A stretch of 64,000 bases of DNA, from the NCBI RefSeq assembly GCF_023101685.1, contig NZ_CP082164.1, forward strand, positions 7,068,001 to 7,132,000, written 5' to 3'. The notes under the pieces are model-generated. The model was not told where the DNA came from and did not search any database. It worked only from the letters and a program-made list of their open reading frames with translations. Below, piece by piece: positions 36,217 to 44,480 of this stretch. Numbering within the stretch: position 1 is the stretch's first letter; the number at the start of each line of letters is the position of its first letter. The position numbers and the translations under genes are program-made. Origin of the DNA: Bradyrhizobium sp. 186 (lineage in GTDB: Bacteria; Pseudomonadota; Alphaproteobacteria; Rhizobiales; Xanthobacteraceae).

Positions 36217-36246
36217 CGAGCTGGACTTCGGCCCAGGTAATCCAAC

Positions 36247-37047
36247 ATGAATTATGTGCCCCAACAACGTTGTTTTACCGGGTTGGCGATGACCATCGCC
36301 TTCGCACTTTTAACGATTAACAGTTCCCGCGCCGCCGACCCCAAGCCCGACGCCGCCATCAAGAACAAGAGCATTGAGGCCCGCGTATTCCTCGACGACA
36401 AGATCAAGGCCGATGCGGCGCTGGCGGCTGATTGCCTCACCGAGGGCAAGAAGTGGCTCGACAAAAACGCGGCCGAGGCGGCGGCCTCGCGCAAAGAGGA
36501 TCCTCAGTTCTTCAAGGACGGTGGCTGGGACTTCGAGCGCAAATACAGCATCCGCTCTGTGGTCGCCGACCGCTATGTCAGCCTCCTCCGCAACGACTAC
36601 ATGGACACCCATGGCGCCCATCCCAACTCCGACGTGAACACGATCCTGTGGGACAAGGCCGAGAACAAGCGCATCTCGATCCGCCCGTTCTTCACCGAGA
36701 CCGCCGACAACGGCCCGACGTTGAAGGCGATGGTGAAGGCCGTGATCGCCTCGCTGAAAATCGAGAAGAAGAAGCGCGGTACGAGCGAGACCGCGACGGA
36801 CGAGTGGTTCAAGGAGCTCGCACCGAGCCTGCTCAAGATCGGCGCGGTGACGCTCGCGCCATCGACCGAAGCGGGAAAGAGTTCCGGCCTCACCTTCCAC
36901 TATCCGCCCTACGCCGTAGGTCCTTACGCAGAAGGCGAATATGTCGCATTCGTGCCGTGGGAAACGTTGAAGCCCTATCTGACCCTAGAGGGCGCACGCA
37001 TCTTCGGCGGCACGCGGCCGAAGGGCGACGAGGACGAGGCGCAGTGA
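36247..37047 (+). CDS. DUF3298 (RsiV-like) exported protein
   Basis: A 266-residue protein with a signal peptide (FTGLAMTIAFALLTINSSRA) and a mature domain of the DUF4163/DUF3298 type: VVADRYVSLLRNDYMDTHGA, HPNSDVNTILWDKAENKRIS and a C-terminal DUF3298 part with LTFHYPPYAVGPYAEGEYVA and FVPWETLKPYL. Related domains form the lysozyme-binding part of RsiV and the PdaC N-terminal region. It is probably periplasmic. The gene is GC-rich and native in character, unlike the frameshifted gene before it. Confidence 0.85.
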   Translation: MNYVPQQRCFTGLAMTIAFALLTINSSRAADPKPDAAIKNKSIEARVFLDDKIKADAALAADCLTEGKKWLDKNAAEAAASRKEDPQFFKDGGWDFERKYSIRSVVADRYVSLLRNDYMDTHGAHPNSDVNTILWDKAENKRISIRPFFTETADNGPTLKAMVKAVIASLKIEKKKRGTSETATDEWFKELAPSLLKIGAVTLAPSTEAGKSSGLTFHYPPYAVGPYAEGEYVAFVPWETLKPYLTLEGARIFGGTRPKGDEDEAQ

Positions 37048-37177
37048 TCGCCATAAGCCTGAACGGGCCCCGTTGCTCACAGCGCGCTGGTGCTGCTACT
37101 TGCGACATCAGCGCAAGGCCGCGTAAAATATCACATCGACAAAAGCCCGATTCCCGAGGGCGCCGCCGGGAACATTG

Positions 37178-38164
37178 ATGTCAGGGATCACGCGCCGCAC
37201 CTTCGCGGCCTCTTCTGTGGCTGCGGCCACTGCCGCTCTCCTCGCGCCTGCGCTCGCGCAAGCCTATCCTGCGCGGCCGGTGACTTTGATCGTGCCCTGG
37301 GGTGCGGGTGGCGGAACGGATGCAACCGCGCGCATCGTCGCGACGCTGCTAGAAAAGGGGCTCGGCCAGCCATTCAACATCATCAACCGCACCGGCGGGT
37401 CCGGGGTCGTTGGCCATGCCGAGATCGCCACCGCGGCGCCGGATGGCTACACGATCGGCATGCTGACCGTGGAAATCTCGATGCTGCATTGGCAGGCCTT
37501 GACGCATCTGTCGCCGCGGAACTTTACACCACTAGCGCTCATGAACGAAGACCCGCCAGGCATCCAGGTCTCCACGTCCTCGCCATACAAGACGGTGAAG
37601 GAGCTCATGAATGCGATCAAGGTAGCGCCGCCGGGAAAGTTCAAGGCGTCGGGCACGGGGCAAGGCGGCATCTGGCATCTCGCACTCGTCGGCTGGATGC
37701 GGGCGATGGGATTGCCGGCGAACCAGGTCTCGTGGTCAGCGTCGAATGGCGCAGCACCGGCCATGCAGGATCTCGTCGCTGGCAATCTCGACCTAACCAC
37801 CTGCTCGGTGCCGGAGGCGCGGGCCACAATCGAGGCCGGTCAGGCGCGGAGCCTCGCGATCATGGCGCCTGCACGCAATCCGATCTTCCCCGACGTCCCG
37901 ACGCTGATAGAGGCGCTTGGCGTCGACTATTCCACCAGCTCATGGCGCGGCATCGGCGCGCCGAAGGGCTTGGCCCCGGACATCGCCACAAAGCTGACCG
38001 CGGCCTTGAAGAGGGTGTACGACTCCCCTGAGTTCAAGGACTTCATGACCAAGCGCGGCTTCGGCACCGTGTGGCGCGATGCCAGCCAGTTCGACACCTT
38101 CATGGACAAGGCCGATGCCCAGATGGGTCAAGCTATGAAGGCAGCCGGTTTTGCGAGGGCCTGA
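37178..38164 (+). CDS. Tripartite tricarboxylate transporter-type solute-binding protein (Bug/TctC family)
   Basis: A 328-residue periplasmic binding protein. The start is ATG 37178; a twin-arginine signal (ITRRTFAASSVAAATAALLA) suggests Tat export. The Bug fold is shown by PARPVTLIVPWGAGGGTDAT, VVGHAEIATAAPDGYTIGML and the late SWRGIGAPKGLAPDIATKLT. Such proteins bind carboxylates and normally work with TctAB membrane partners, but no tctA or tctB is present, so this is an orphan copy as is frequent in Bradyrhizobium and beta-proteobacteria. Confidence 0.9.
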   Translation: MSGITRRTFAASSVAAATAALLAPALAQAYPARPVTLIVPWGAGGGTDATARIVATLLEKGLGQPFNIINRTGGSGVVGHAEIATAAPDGYTIGMLTVEISMLHWQALTHLSPRNFTPLALMNEDPPGIQVSTSSPYKTVKELMNAIKVAPPGKFKASGTGQGGIWHLALVGWMRAMGLPANQVSWSASNGAAPAMQDLVAGNLDLTTCSVPEARATIEAGQARSLAIMAPARNPIFPDVPTLIEALGVDYSTSSWRGIGAPKGLAPDIATKLTAALKRVYDSPEFKDFMTKRGFGTVWRDASQFDTFMDKADAQMGQAMKAAGFARA

Positions 38165-38256
38165 TTTGACGCCTCATCGCGAACGCCCGACCTGCGGCAA
38201 CATCCTTTGAGCAGAGGGGCCCTCGCCTGCCCCGCCGGGGCGTTGTAAAGCAGGGC

Positions 38257-39246
38257 ATGGTTGAGAAGAAGGCTTCGCTGGACATCAAATCTCTCGCCCG
38301 CGACCTGCGCACGGGCAGTCGCGCGGCGCTGGCGCGGGCCATCACGCTGGTCGAGAGCCGGCGCGGCGATCACCAGGCGGCTGCCCGCGAGCTGGTGCAG
38401 ATGCTGCTGCCCGACACCGGCAAGGCGGTCCGCGTCGGCATCACCGGCTCGCCCGGCGTCGGCAAATCAACCACGATCGATGTGCTCGGCACCCATCTGA
38501 TCGAACAGGGCCATAAGGTCGCGGTGCTCGCGGTCGATCCGTCCTCGGCGCGCAGCGGCGGCTCGATCCTCGGCGACAAGACGCGGATGGCGCGGCTTTC
38601 GGCCTCAGACGATGCCTTCATCCGGCCCTCCCCATCCTCCGGCACGCTCGGCGGCGTTGCCGCCAAGACGCGCGAGGCGATGCTGTTGTGCGAGGCCGCC
38701 GGCTTCGACGTGGTGCTGGTCGAGACCGTCGGCATCGGCCAGTCCGAGACCGCGGTCTGCGACATGACCGATTTCTTCCTGGCGCTGATGCTGCCGGGCG
38801 GGGGTGACGAGTTGCAAGGCATCAAGAAGGGCCTGGTCGAGCTCGCCGACATGATCGCGATCAACAAGGCCGACGGCGACAATCTCAAGCGCGCCAACAT
38901 CACCGCCGCGGACTATCGTGGCGCGCTGCACATCCTGACGCCGCGATCCGAGCACTGGCATCCACCCGTCAAGACCTATTCGGCGCTGACCGGCAACGGC
39001 ATCGCAAAGCTCTGGCAGAAGATCCTCGATCACCGCAAGGCGATGAACGCGTCCGGCGATTTCGCCGCGCGGCGGCGCGAGCAGCAGGTGAAGTGGATGT
39101 GGTCGATGCTGGAGCAGCGCATGCTTGCGCGGCTGCGCACGGAAGCGTCGGTGCGCGCCAAGGTGAAGAAGATCGAGGCGGAAGTCGCCGACGGCCACCT
39201 CGCACCGGCGCTTGCCGCTGAAGAGATCATGACCTTCCTGCATTGA
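38257..39246 (+). CDS. meaB: Methylmalonyl-CoA mutase-associated GTPase MeaB
   Basis: A 329-residue G3E-family GTPase that protects and reloads the mutase with adenosylcobalamin. The P-loop is GSPGVGKS at residues 63-70. The switch region ETVGIGQSETAVCDMTDFFL and the NKAD guanine motif (MIAINKADGDNLKRANI) are present, and the C-terminal dimerisation arm is helical (EEIMTFLH at the end). It is separated from mutB by three unrelated genes, so it is no longer in a tight operon with mutAB. Confidence 0.95.
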   Translation: MVEKKASLDIKSLARDLRTGSRAALARAITLVESRRGDHQAAARELVQMLLPDTGKAVRVGITGSPGVGKSTTIDVLGTHLIEQGHKVAVLAVDPSSARSGGSILGDKTRMARLSASDDAFIRPSPSSGTLGGVAAKTREAMLLCEAAGFDVVLVETVGIGQSETAVCDMTDFFLALMLPGGGDELQGIKKGLVELADMIAINKADGDNLKRANITAADYRGALHILTPRSEHWHPPVKTYSALTGNGIAKLWQKILDHRKAMNASGDFAARRREQQVKWMWSMLEQRMLARLRTEASVRAKVKKIEAEVADGHLAPALAAEEIMTFLH

Positions 39247-39293
39247 GCCTTCGCCGGCCGGAAGCCTCCGGCCGGCTCGTTATGGAAGACGAG

Positions 39294-40196
39294 CTAACCG
39301 ATCTGTCCGGCCAGCACCTTCGACACGAAGCGCGCGGTCGCTTCGCCCACCTCTTGCGGCGCCTCTTCCTGGAGGAAATGGGACCCCTTCACCAAGACCG
39401 TCTGCTGGTTGGGCCAGGCTCTGCAGAACTCGCGTTGCGCACCGATCAGGAAGCCGGCGGGCTCCGCGTCGATGAACAGCTTCGGGATCGGGCTCTTCGA
39501 CAGCCATTCCGCATAGGCCTCGACGATCGCGACGACGTCCGCGGGCTCGCCCGCGATCGGCAGCTCGCGCGTCCAAGTCAGTATTGGCTGGCGGCTCGGT
39601 CCCGGGTTGCGGAAATAACGGCGATAGACCTCCATCGCCTCCGGCGCGATATGGCGCAGCGGCAGCAAATATTCGATGAACAGGTTCTTCTGCAAGATCA
39701 GGTTTTCGCCTTGCGGGCTCCGTTGCGCCTGGAAGAAGGCGCGCGTCACGTCGGGCCACTCGTCCCAGGACCGGAACGGCCGGACGATGCCTTCCATGTA
39801 GACAATCGCCTTGACCCTTTCCGGGTGGCGATGCGCCCGGTCGAAGCCGAGCGCCGAACCAAAGTCGTGCACGACGAGGATGACATTCTTGGTCAGGCCC
39901 AGCGCATCGAACCAGGCATCGAGATAGCGCTGGTGATCGATGAAGCGATAGGAACCGTTCGGCGCCGCGCCTGAATTACCCATGCCGACATAGTCGGGCG
40001 CAAGGCAGCGGCCATAGGGCAACAGATGGGGAATGATGTTGCGCCAGAGATAGGATGGCGTCGGATTGCCGTGCAGGAATACGATCGGGTCGCCGACGCC
40101 GACATCGACGTAGGCCATCTGGGTATCCAGCACCTCGATATATTTCCGGTAGGAGATTTCCTCGGTCGAGATCGGGGGATGGTTGACATGCAACAT
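39294..40196 (-). CDS. Haloalkane dehalogenase-like alpha/beta hydrolase
   Basis: A 300-residue alpha/beta hydrolase; the start is ATG 40196 (MLHVNHPPISTEEISYRKYI), the first with proper spacing after the promoter. Residues line up with the HLD-II dehalogenases: N44 in LHGNPTPSYLW, nucleophile D111 in VVHDFGSALGF, acid E135 in VYMEGIVRPF and H273 in VKGSHFLQEE. The residue after the nucleophile, normally the halide-stabilising Trp, is F112. Either halide release is altered or the enzyme has drifted to another hydrolase reaction. It is divergent from the CGNR regulator and has an operator-like palindrome over its promoter. Confidence 0.85.
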   Translation of the reverse strand: MLHVNHPPISTEEISYRKYIEVLDTQMAYVDVGVGDPIVFLHGNPTPSYLWRNIIPHLLPYGRCLAPDYVGMGNSGAAPNGSYRFIDHQRYLDAWFDALGLTKNVILVVHDFGSALGFDRAHRHPERVKAIVYMEGIVRPFRSWDEWPDVTRAFFQAQRSPQGENLILQKNLFIEYLLPLRHIAPEAMEVYRRYFRNPGPSRQPILTWTRELPIAGEPADVVAIVEAYAEWLSKSPIPKLFIDAEPAGFLIGAQREFCRAWPNQQTVLVKGSHFLQEEAPQEVGEATARFVSKVLAGQIG

Positions 40197-40224
40197 GGAT
40201 GAGACTCCGTTCTCTCGTTGGACA

Positions 40225-40245
40225 CCAGTAAAATACTTATACTGG
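40225..40245. promoter_or_regulatory. Operator-like palindrome over the dehalogenase promoter
   Basis: CCAGTA (40225-40230) and TACTGG (40240-40245) are exact inverted repeats around a nine-base centre that is itself nearly symmetric. The site overlaps the -10 and spacer of the minus-strand promoter and lies 41 bases before the CGNR regulator start, an arrangement fitting a repressor site controlling both genes. Confidence 0.6.
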
Positions 40246-40258
40246 TTTCTTGCGTCAA
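40230..40258 (-). promoter_or_regulatory. Sigma70-type promoter of the dehalogenase-like gene
   Basis: On the minus strand TTGACG (40258-40253) and TATTTT (40235-40230) are separated by 17 bases. Initiation would be near 40223, giving a leader of about 27 bases before ATG 40196. Confidence 0.55.
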
Positions 40259-40285
40259 CCACCAAAAGTGATTAAATGGTGTTCC

Positions 40286-40891
40286 ATGTCGAAAGCATCG
40301 CGCGAGTTCAACGTCCCGGACGCGCTGGCGAATCTCTACGATTTCGCCAACACGCTGGATTTGCGGCACTTCACCCACTACGGCGTGCAGCATCAGCAGG
40401 CCGAGGAACTCGCAGACCCCGCCGCCCTCGGCGAATGGTTGCGTCAGCGCGGGCTGATCGACCGAGGTGCAGTCCCGACGCAGAGGACCTTCGAAGCGGC
40501 CTTGCAGTTGCGGGGCGCGGTCCGGGACTATCTCAAATCCGATCTTGCGGAGCGCCGCCGCAAGGCGAGTGTCATCGCGCCCCTCAACAAGGCGATGGAG
40601 CCATTTGCGCTGCGCGTTGCCGCCATCGGCAAGGACGGATTTGGGCTGATCCCCTTGCAGGCCGACGCGCAAGCCGGCCTCTCCGCAATCGTCGCCGAAC
40701 TGTACAACGCGGCGGCGGCAGGCACGCTCGACCGTTTGAAGATGTGCGCCGCGGACGAATGCCAGCGTGTCTTTTTCGATCGCTCAAAGCCCGGCACGAG
40801 GCGGTGGTGCCAATCCACGCTGTGCGGCAACCGGGAGAAAACCCGGACCTATCGCGAGCGGCACAAGCACGAGAGCGGATCGGAGACCTAA
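40286..40891 (+). CDS. CGNR zinc-finger (ABATE domain) protein, putative regulator
   Basis: The start is ATG 40286 (MSKASREFNVPDALANLYDF), giving 201 residues. The N-terminal ABATE-like domain covers about residues 10-140, and the C-terminus carries the CGNR zinc finger: MCAADECQRVFFDRSKPGTR, RWCQSTLCGNREKTRTYRER with four Cys as ligands. CGNR proteins are thought to be DNA-binding stress-responsive regulators. It is divergent from the dehalogenase-like gene across an intergenic palindrome, which makes that gene its likely target. Its stop lies within a palindromic repeat. Confidence 0.88.
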   Translation: MSKASREFNVPDALANLYDFANTLDLRHFTHYGVQHQQAEELADPAALGEWLRQRGLIDRGAVPTQRTFEAALQLRGAVRDYLKSDLAERRRKASVIAPLNKAMEPFALRVAAIGKDGFGLIPLQADAQAGLSAIVAELYNAAAAGTLDRLKMCAADECQRVFFDRSKPGTRRWCQSTLCGNREKTRTYRERHKHESGSET

Positions 40892-40990
40892 AGCGCGATG
40901 AGATGAGGATGAATCATCATCGCGCTTTAGATTGTTGTTTGAGCATGATCTTTTCGGAAAACCGCTTCGCACTTTTCCGGATCATGCTCT
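40889..40990. repeat. Double palindromic intergenic repeat
   Basis: The first palindrome pairs AAAGCGCGATGA with TCATCGCGCTTT (40890-40929); the second pairs GAGCATGATC with GATCATGCTC (40941-40990) with inner complementarity TTTTCGGAAAA / ACTTTTCCGG. The stop codon of the CGNR gene lies in the first arm. The whole unit matches a repeat common in Bradyrhizobium intergenic DNA, as I remember. Confidence 0.8.
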
Positions 40991-41053
40991 ACTAGCCGGA
41001 GGCTCGCCGGATGCGAGATCCAGTGATAGACATGAGCGAGGGGATCAAATCAG

Positions 41054-41701
41054 TTGTCCGACAAGCTCCGCATTCTCCTCACCGGCTTCGGCCCGTTTCC
41101 CGGCGCGCCCTATAACCCGACCCAGCCGCTGGTCGCGCGGCTGGCGCGGCTGCGCCGCCCGGCCTTCGACGATGTCGACATTGCGAGCCACATCTTCCCC
41201 GTCACTTATGCTGCTGTGGATCGGCAGTTGCCGGAAGTGCTCGCGAAGCTGAGGCCTGAGGCGATGCTGATGTTCGGCCTCGCGGCGCGGACCTCGTACC
41301 TGCGCATCGAGACCCGCGCACGCAACGCCGTCACCATGCTTTGGCCCGATGCCGCCAACACCCGCTCGCGCAAGGGCGCGATTGCGGCGAACGCCGATGC
41401 GATGATGTTCGGTCCGCACACGGCAAGGCTGCTGCGCGCCGCGCGCCTCACCGGCATCGATGCGCGGCCCTCGCGCGATGCCGGCGCTTATCTCTGCAAC
41501 TATCTGAGCTGGCGCGCGATCGAGAACGTGAAGGCCGGCGGGCCAGAGCTTGCGGCGTTCATCCATATTCCGCTACTCGCCCGCGGTGGCGCGTCGCGGC
41601 GCAAGGGCGCGCCGCGCATCACGCTGGAGGACCTAGTGGATGCTGGCGAGGCGATGCTGATGGAGATGGTGACGTTGGCGCGGAAGGAGCGCACTTCGTA
41701 G
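41054..41701 (+). CDS. pcp: Pyrrolidone-carboxylate peptidase (pyroglutamyl peptidase I)
   Basis: A 215-residue C15-family cysteine peptidase that removes N-terminal pyroglutamate. The start is TTG 41054, about ten bases after GAGGGG, and no in-frame ATG precedes the conserved ILLTGFGPFPGAPYNPTQPL. Catalytic residues are E86 (YLRIETRARN), C148 (AGAYLCNYLSWRA) and H171 (AFIHIPLLAR). Cytoplasmic. The gene stands alone, and its stop codon lies in a short palindrome. Confidence 0.9.
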   Translation: MSDKLRILLTGFGPFPGAPYNPTQPLVARLARLRRPAFDDVDIASHIFPVTYAAVDRQLPEVLAKLRPEAMLMFGLAARTSYLRIETRARNAVTMLWPDAANTRSRKGAIAANADAMMFGPHTARLLRAARLTGIDARPSRDAGAYLCNYLSWRAIENVKAGGPELAAFIHIPLLARGGASRRKGAPRITLEDLVDAGEAMLMEMVTLARKERTS

Positions 41702-41719
41702 GGTGCCAACCCACCCTAC
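41698..41719. repeat. Short palindrome at the pcp stop codon
   Basis: GTAGGGTG (41698-41705) and CACCCTAC (41712-41719) are exact inverted repeats, and the stop codon of pcp lies within the left arm. No T-run follows, so it is probably a repeat fragment rather than a classical terminator. Confidence 0.6.
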
Positions 41720-41836
41720 CGCACCTTCCTTGGGTAAACATTTAACCCTACCGCGAACAATCCTCACGCCTACATCCGCCCTGCGCTACCTAATCCGCGC
41801 GGACCCGCGCCCCGCGTCCGCCGGAGGACGCGTCAT

Positions 41837-43207
41837 ATGAACCTCAACCGCCGCCATCTTATCGGAGCCTCAGTCACCGGCATCGCGGGCGCGCTCGCCA
41901 TGCCTGCCGACACCGCGCGCGCGGCGCCGCTGACATCCCTGCTCGGCCGCGATGCGACCCAATATGGCGTACGGCCCGGCAGCAGCGAGGACCAGACCCG
42001 CGCGCTCCAGCGCGCCATCGACGAGGCCGCGCGAGCGCAAATGCCGCTGGCCTTGCCGCCCGGGGTCTACCGCAGCGGATTGCTGCGGCTGCCAAATGGC
42101 GCGCAACTGATCGGCGTGCGTGGTGCGACGAAACTCATCTTCACCGGCGGAGCCTCGGCGATCCAGAGCGACGGCGCCGACGCGATCGGCCTGACCGGCA
42201 TCACCTTCGACGGCGGTAGGATTGCGCTGCCGGCGCGACGCGGGCTGATCCACGTCCTCGGCGGCCGCGACGTACGGATCATTGATTGCGAGATCACCGG
42301 CTCCGGCGGCAGCGGCATCTGGCTCGAGCAGGTGTCCGGCGACATCTCCGGCAATATTTTCACCAACATCGCCGCGACGGCGGCGGTCTCGTTCGATGCA
42401 CGGGGCTTGAGCGTATCCCGCAACACCATCGTCGGCACCAACGACAACGGCATCGAGATCCTGCGCACCGCGATCGGCGATGACGGCACGCTGGTCGCCG
42501 ACAACCGTATCGAGGATATCAAGGCCGGCCCCGGCGGCTCGGGCCAGTATGGCAATGCCATCAATGCCTTCCGCGCCGGCAACGTGATCGTGCGCGGCAA
42601 TCGCATCAAAAATTGCGATTATTCGGCCGTGCGCGGCAACTCGGCCTCGAACATCCAGATCACCGGCAACAGCGTCAGCGACGTGCGCGAGGTCGCGCTC
42701 TATTCCGAGTTCGCGTTCGAAGCCGCGGTGATCGCGAACAACACGGTCGATGGCGCCGCCGTCGGCGTCTCCGTCTGCAATTTCAACGAGGGTGGCCGCA
42801 TCGCGGTGGTCCAGGGCAACATCATCCGCAACCTGATCCCGAAGCGGCCGATCGGCACCGCGCCGGATGACGATGCCGGCGTCGGCATCTACATCGAGGC
42901 GGATACCTCCGTGACCGGCAACGTGATCGAGAACGCGCCGTCCTATGGCATCGTCGCCGGCTGGGGCAAATATCTGCGCGACGTCGTGATCTCCGGCAAC
43001 GTGATCCGCAAGGCGCTGGCCGGCGTCGGCGTCTCCGTCGTGCCCGGCGCCGGCACCGCGCTCGTCAACAACAACATGATCTCCGAGACCCCGCGCGGCG
43101 CGGTGGTCGGGCTCGATCATGCGCGCGCTGTGACGGCCGATCTGTCGGCAGATGGGGCGCAACGCTTTGCGCAGGTGGTGATCGGCGGGAATGCGGTGCG
43201 GCGGTAA
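41837..43207 (+). CDS. TIGR03808-type Tat-exported right-handed beta-helix protein
   Basis: A 456-residue protein with a twin-arginine signal (NLNRRHLIGASVTGIAGALA, mature near AARAAPLTSLL). The rest is a right-handed parallel beta-helix of imperfect 20-25-residue turns rich in Asn and Gly, for example VSGDISGNIFTNIAATAAVS, GLSVSRNTIVGTNDNGIEIL and NIQITGNSVSDVREVALYSE. This is the pattern of TIGR03808, a Tat-translocated repetitive family of Bradyrhizobium relatives. Such folds occur in polysaccharide lyases and epimerases, but no catalytic residues can be assigned. It faces the TIGR03809-like gene across 230 bases. Confidence 0.88.
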   Translation: MNLNRRHLIGASVTGIAGALAMPADTARAAPLTSLLGRDATQYGVRPGSSEDQTRALQRAIDEAARAQMPLALPPGVYRSGLLRLPNGAQLIGVRGATKLIFTGGASAIQSDGADAIGLTGITFDGGRIALPARRGLIHVLGGRDVRIIDCEITGSGGSGIWLEQVSGDISGNIFTNIAATAAVSFDARGLSVSRNTIVGTNDNGIEILRTAIGDDGTLVADNRIEDIKAGPGGSGQYGNAINAFRAGNVIVRGNRIKNCDYSAVRGNSASNIQITGNSVSDVREVALYSEFAFEAAVIANNTVDGAAVGVSVCNFNEGGRIAVVQGNIIRNLIPKRPIGTAPDDDAGVGIYIEADTSVTGNVIENAPSYGIVAGWGKYLRDVVISGNVIRKALAGVGVSVVPGAGTALVNNNMISETPRGAVVGLDHARAVTADLSADGAQRFAQVVIGGNAVRR

Positions 43208-43234
43208 GCGAGCCAACGCCGCCAGCAGACGGGC

Positions 43235-43300
43235 CGTCCATCCTTCGAGGCTCTCCAAACGGCGCGTTGCGCGGCTTGGCTCATTCCTCAGGATGACGGG
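43235..43300. repeat. Palindromic intergenic repeat (CATCCTTCGAGG...CCTCAGGATGACGGG)
   Basis: CGTCCATCCTTCGAGG and CCTCAGGATGACGGG are imperfect inverted arms around a GC-rich centre. This is another repeat unit typical of Bradyrhizobium intergenic regions, as I remember, and lies downstream of the TIGR03808-type gene. Confidence 0.7.
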
Positions 43301-43380
43301 ACGCGAAGCTTCGGTTCGAGGAAGTCACGAGGTTGAACGACACACCCAAACGTTGCTTAATGTTGACAACGAACACGCTG

Positions 43381-43400
43381 CCGTCATCCTAGGATGACGG
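43381..43400. repeat. Perfect 20-bp palindrome
   Basis: CCGTCATCCTAGGATGACGG is exactly self-complementary. It shares the GGATGACGG half with the repeat at 43235-43300, so it is probably a collapsed copy of the same repeat family. It lies 37 bases after the stop of the minus-strand gene at 43437. Confidence 0.8.
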
Positions 43401-43436
43401 AGCGAGAGGGCGCGCTCTGTCCCAGCCCCCAAAAGC

Positions 43437-43994
43437 CTAGAACGCGTTCCGCAGCAGCGGATACTTCGCCTCGATGCCGTCGAAGCTCAGGGTGAATTCG
43501 ACGACGCGGTCGGGGGCAGCGACGATTTCGGCGGCGGGCGGCGAGAACTGCTGGAGAAGCGCGGCGAGCGGCGCGATCGGGGCTTCGGTGATTTCGGCGA
43601 GCACGTCCGGCGTGGGGTCGAGTGCCACCGGCACGGCGGTCTCGGGCGCGATGTGCACGGCCTTTGGCTGCAAGATCTTGGGCTGCACGGTCTGCGCCTG
43701 CTCCCGCGGGGCCGGGCGCGACAAGGTCGCCGGCGACCAGCCGAACGCGGAGGTCACGCTCGCGGCGGCCGTGGCGACGTCCTCGCCGGTTGCGATGGCG
43801 CGCCAGGTCTGAACGGCGCGCTTGGCTTCCTGGATGTTTTCAAGGAAGGCGAGTTCGCTGTGATAGCGGCGCCAGCGTCCGGTCTCGAACATTTCGGAGA
43901 GATGTTTCAGCCGCTGTTCGGCGAGCGCGCACCAGCGTGCGGCAATGTCGCGGCCACCAGCCACGGCGCGAACAGACTCTTGGCGATGTGTCAT
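43437..43994 (-). CDS. TIGR03809-like small hypothetical protein
   Basis: The start is ATG 43994 (MTHRQESVRAVAGGRDIAAR), giving 185 residues. The first 70 residues are helical (WCALAEQRLKHLSEMFETGR, FLENIQEAKRAVQTWRAIAT), and the remainder is Pro/Ala-rich. I recall a small family, TIGR03809, found in the same organisms as TIGR03808 proteins, and the N-terminal block looks like it; I am not certain of the assignment. It is convergent with the TIGR03808-type gene, which supports a functional association. Confidence 0.65.
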   Translation of the reverse strand: MTHRQESVRAVAGGRDIAARWCALAEQRLKHLSEMFETGRWRRYHSELAFLENIQEAKRAVQTWRAIATGEDVATAAASVTSAFGWSPATLSRPAPREQAQTVQPKILQPKAVHIAPETAVPVALDPTPDVLAEITEAPIAPLAALLQQFSPPAAEIVAAPDRVVEFTLSFDGIEAKYPLLRNAF

Positions 43995-44480
43995 GAACCA
44001 GCCCGTCAGGAGAAAAATACGGACGCGGGGACGCAACACACACGAATCAATTTAGAAGCGACATGAATATTTTGTGGAAAAGTTTTGACTTGTCCAGCAA
44101 CGACACGGCGTTCGTCGTCAAACTCCGTAGTCGTGCGGAGTTTTAAGGGGTTTTCGAGTCAAGCCTCGCACAAGCATAGCGCGCCTGCGACTCGCCGGCC
44201 GAGCGGTGGCAATGAGCGCAGTCGCGAGCCTTCAACCAGAAGCTGATGTCATGCGGCGCTTCAAGGAATTGGATGCCCCAAAAGAAAAAGACCCGTCCGG
44301 GGGGACAACCGGACGGGTCGAGCCATATGGGCGCTTGGGGTGGATGGGCGCTCGCGCCTAATATGACTGATGGGGAGGGATAACCGCTCCCACATAATTT
44401 GGTCGTGGCAGCGAGGCTGAACGTTCAATGCGGCGTTCGATTTTTTGACCTTCTCGGCGCGTGCATCTTTGACTCAGCCG
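43995..44480. other. Intergenic region with hairpins, no gene seen
   Basis: This divergent-exit region contains a hairpin at 44120-44143 (AAACTCCG/CGGAGTTT followed by TTTT on plus) whose role is unclear, and the minus-strand terminator at 44282-44319. It is AT-rich near 44040-44110, probably the promoter of the TIGR03809-like gene. No coding frame with family resemblance was found. Confidence 0.5.
44282..44319 (-). terminator. Rho-independent terminator of the sigma/anti-sigma/subtilase operon
   Basis: On the minus strand GACCCGTCCGG and CCGGACGGGTC (44319-44290) form a perfect 11-bp stem, followed by TTTTTCTTT. It lies about 160 bases after the subtilase stop and ends that operon. Confidence 0.8.

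Noticed and set aside
41870..43258. A 462-codon minus-strand frame opposite the beta-helix protein
   Set aside because: Asp/Ala/Val-rich shadow of the repetitive TIGR03808-type gene with no signal peptide or known motif.
44120..44144. Hairpin AAACTCCG/CGGAGTTT followed by TTTT on the plus strand as a terminator
   Set aside because: No plus-strand gene ends near it; the last one stops at 43207 and the gene between is on the other strand. The role is left open.
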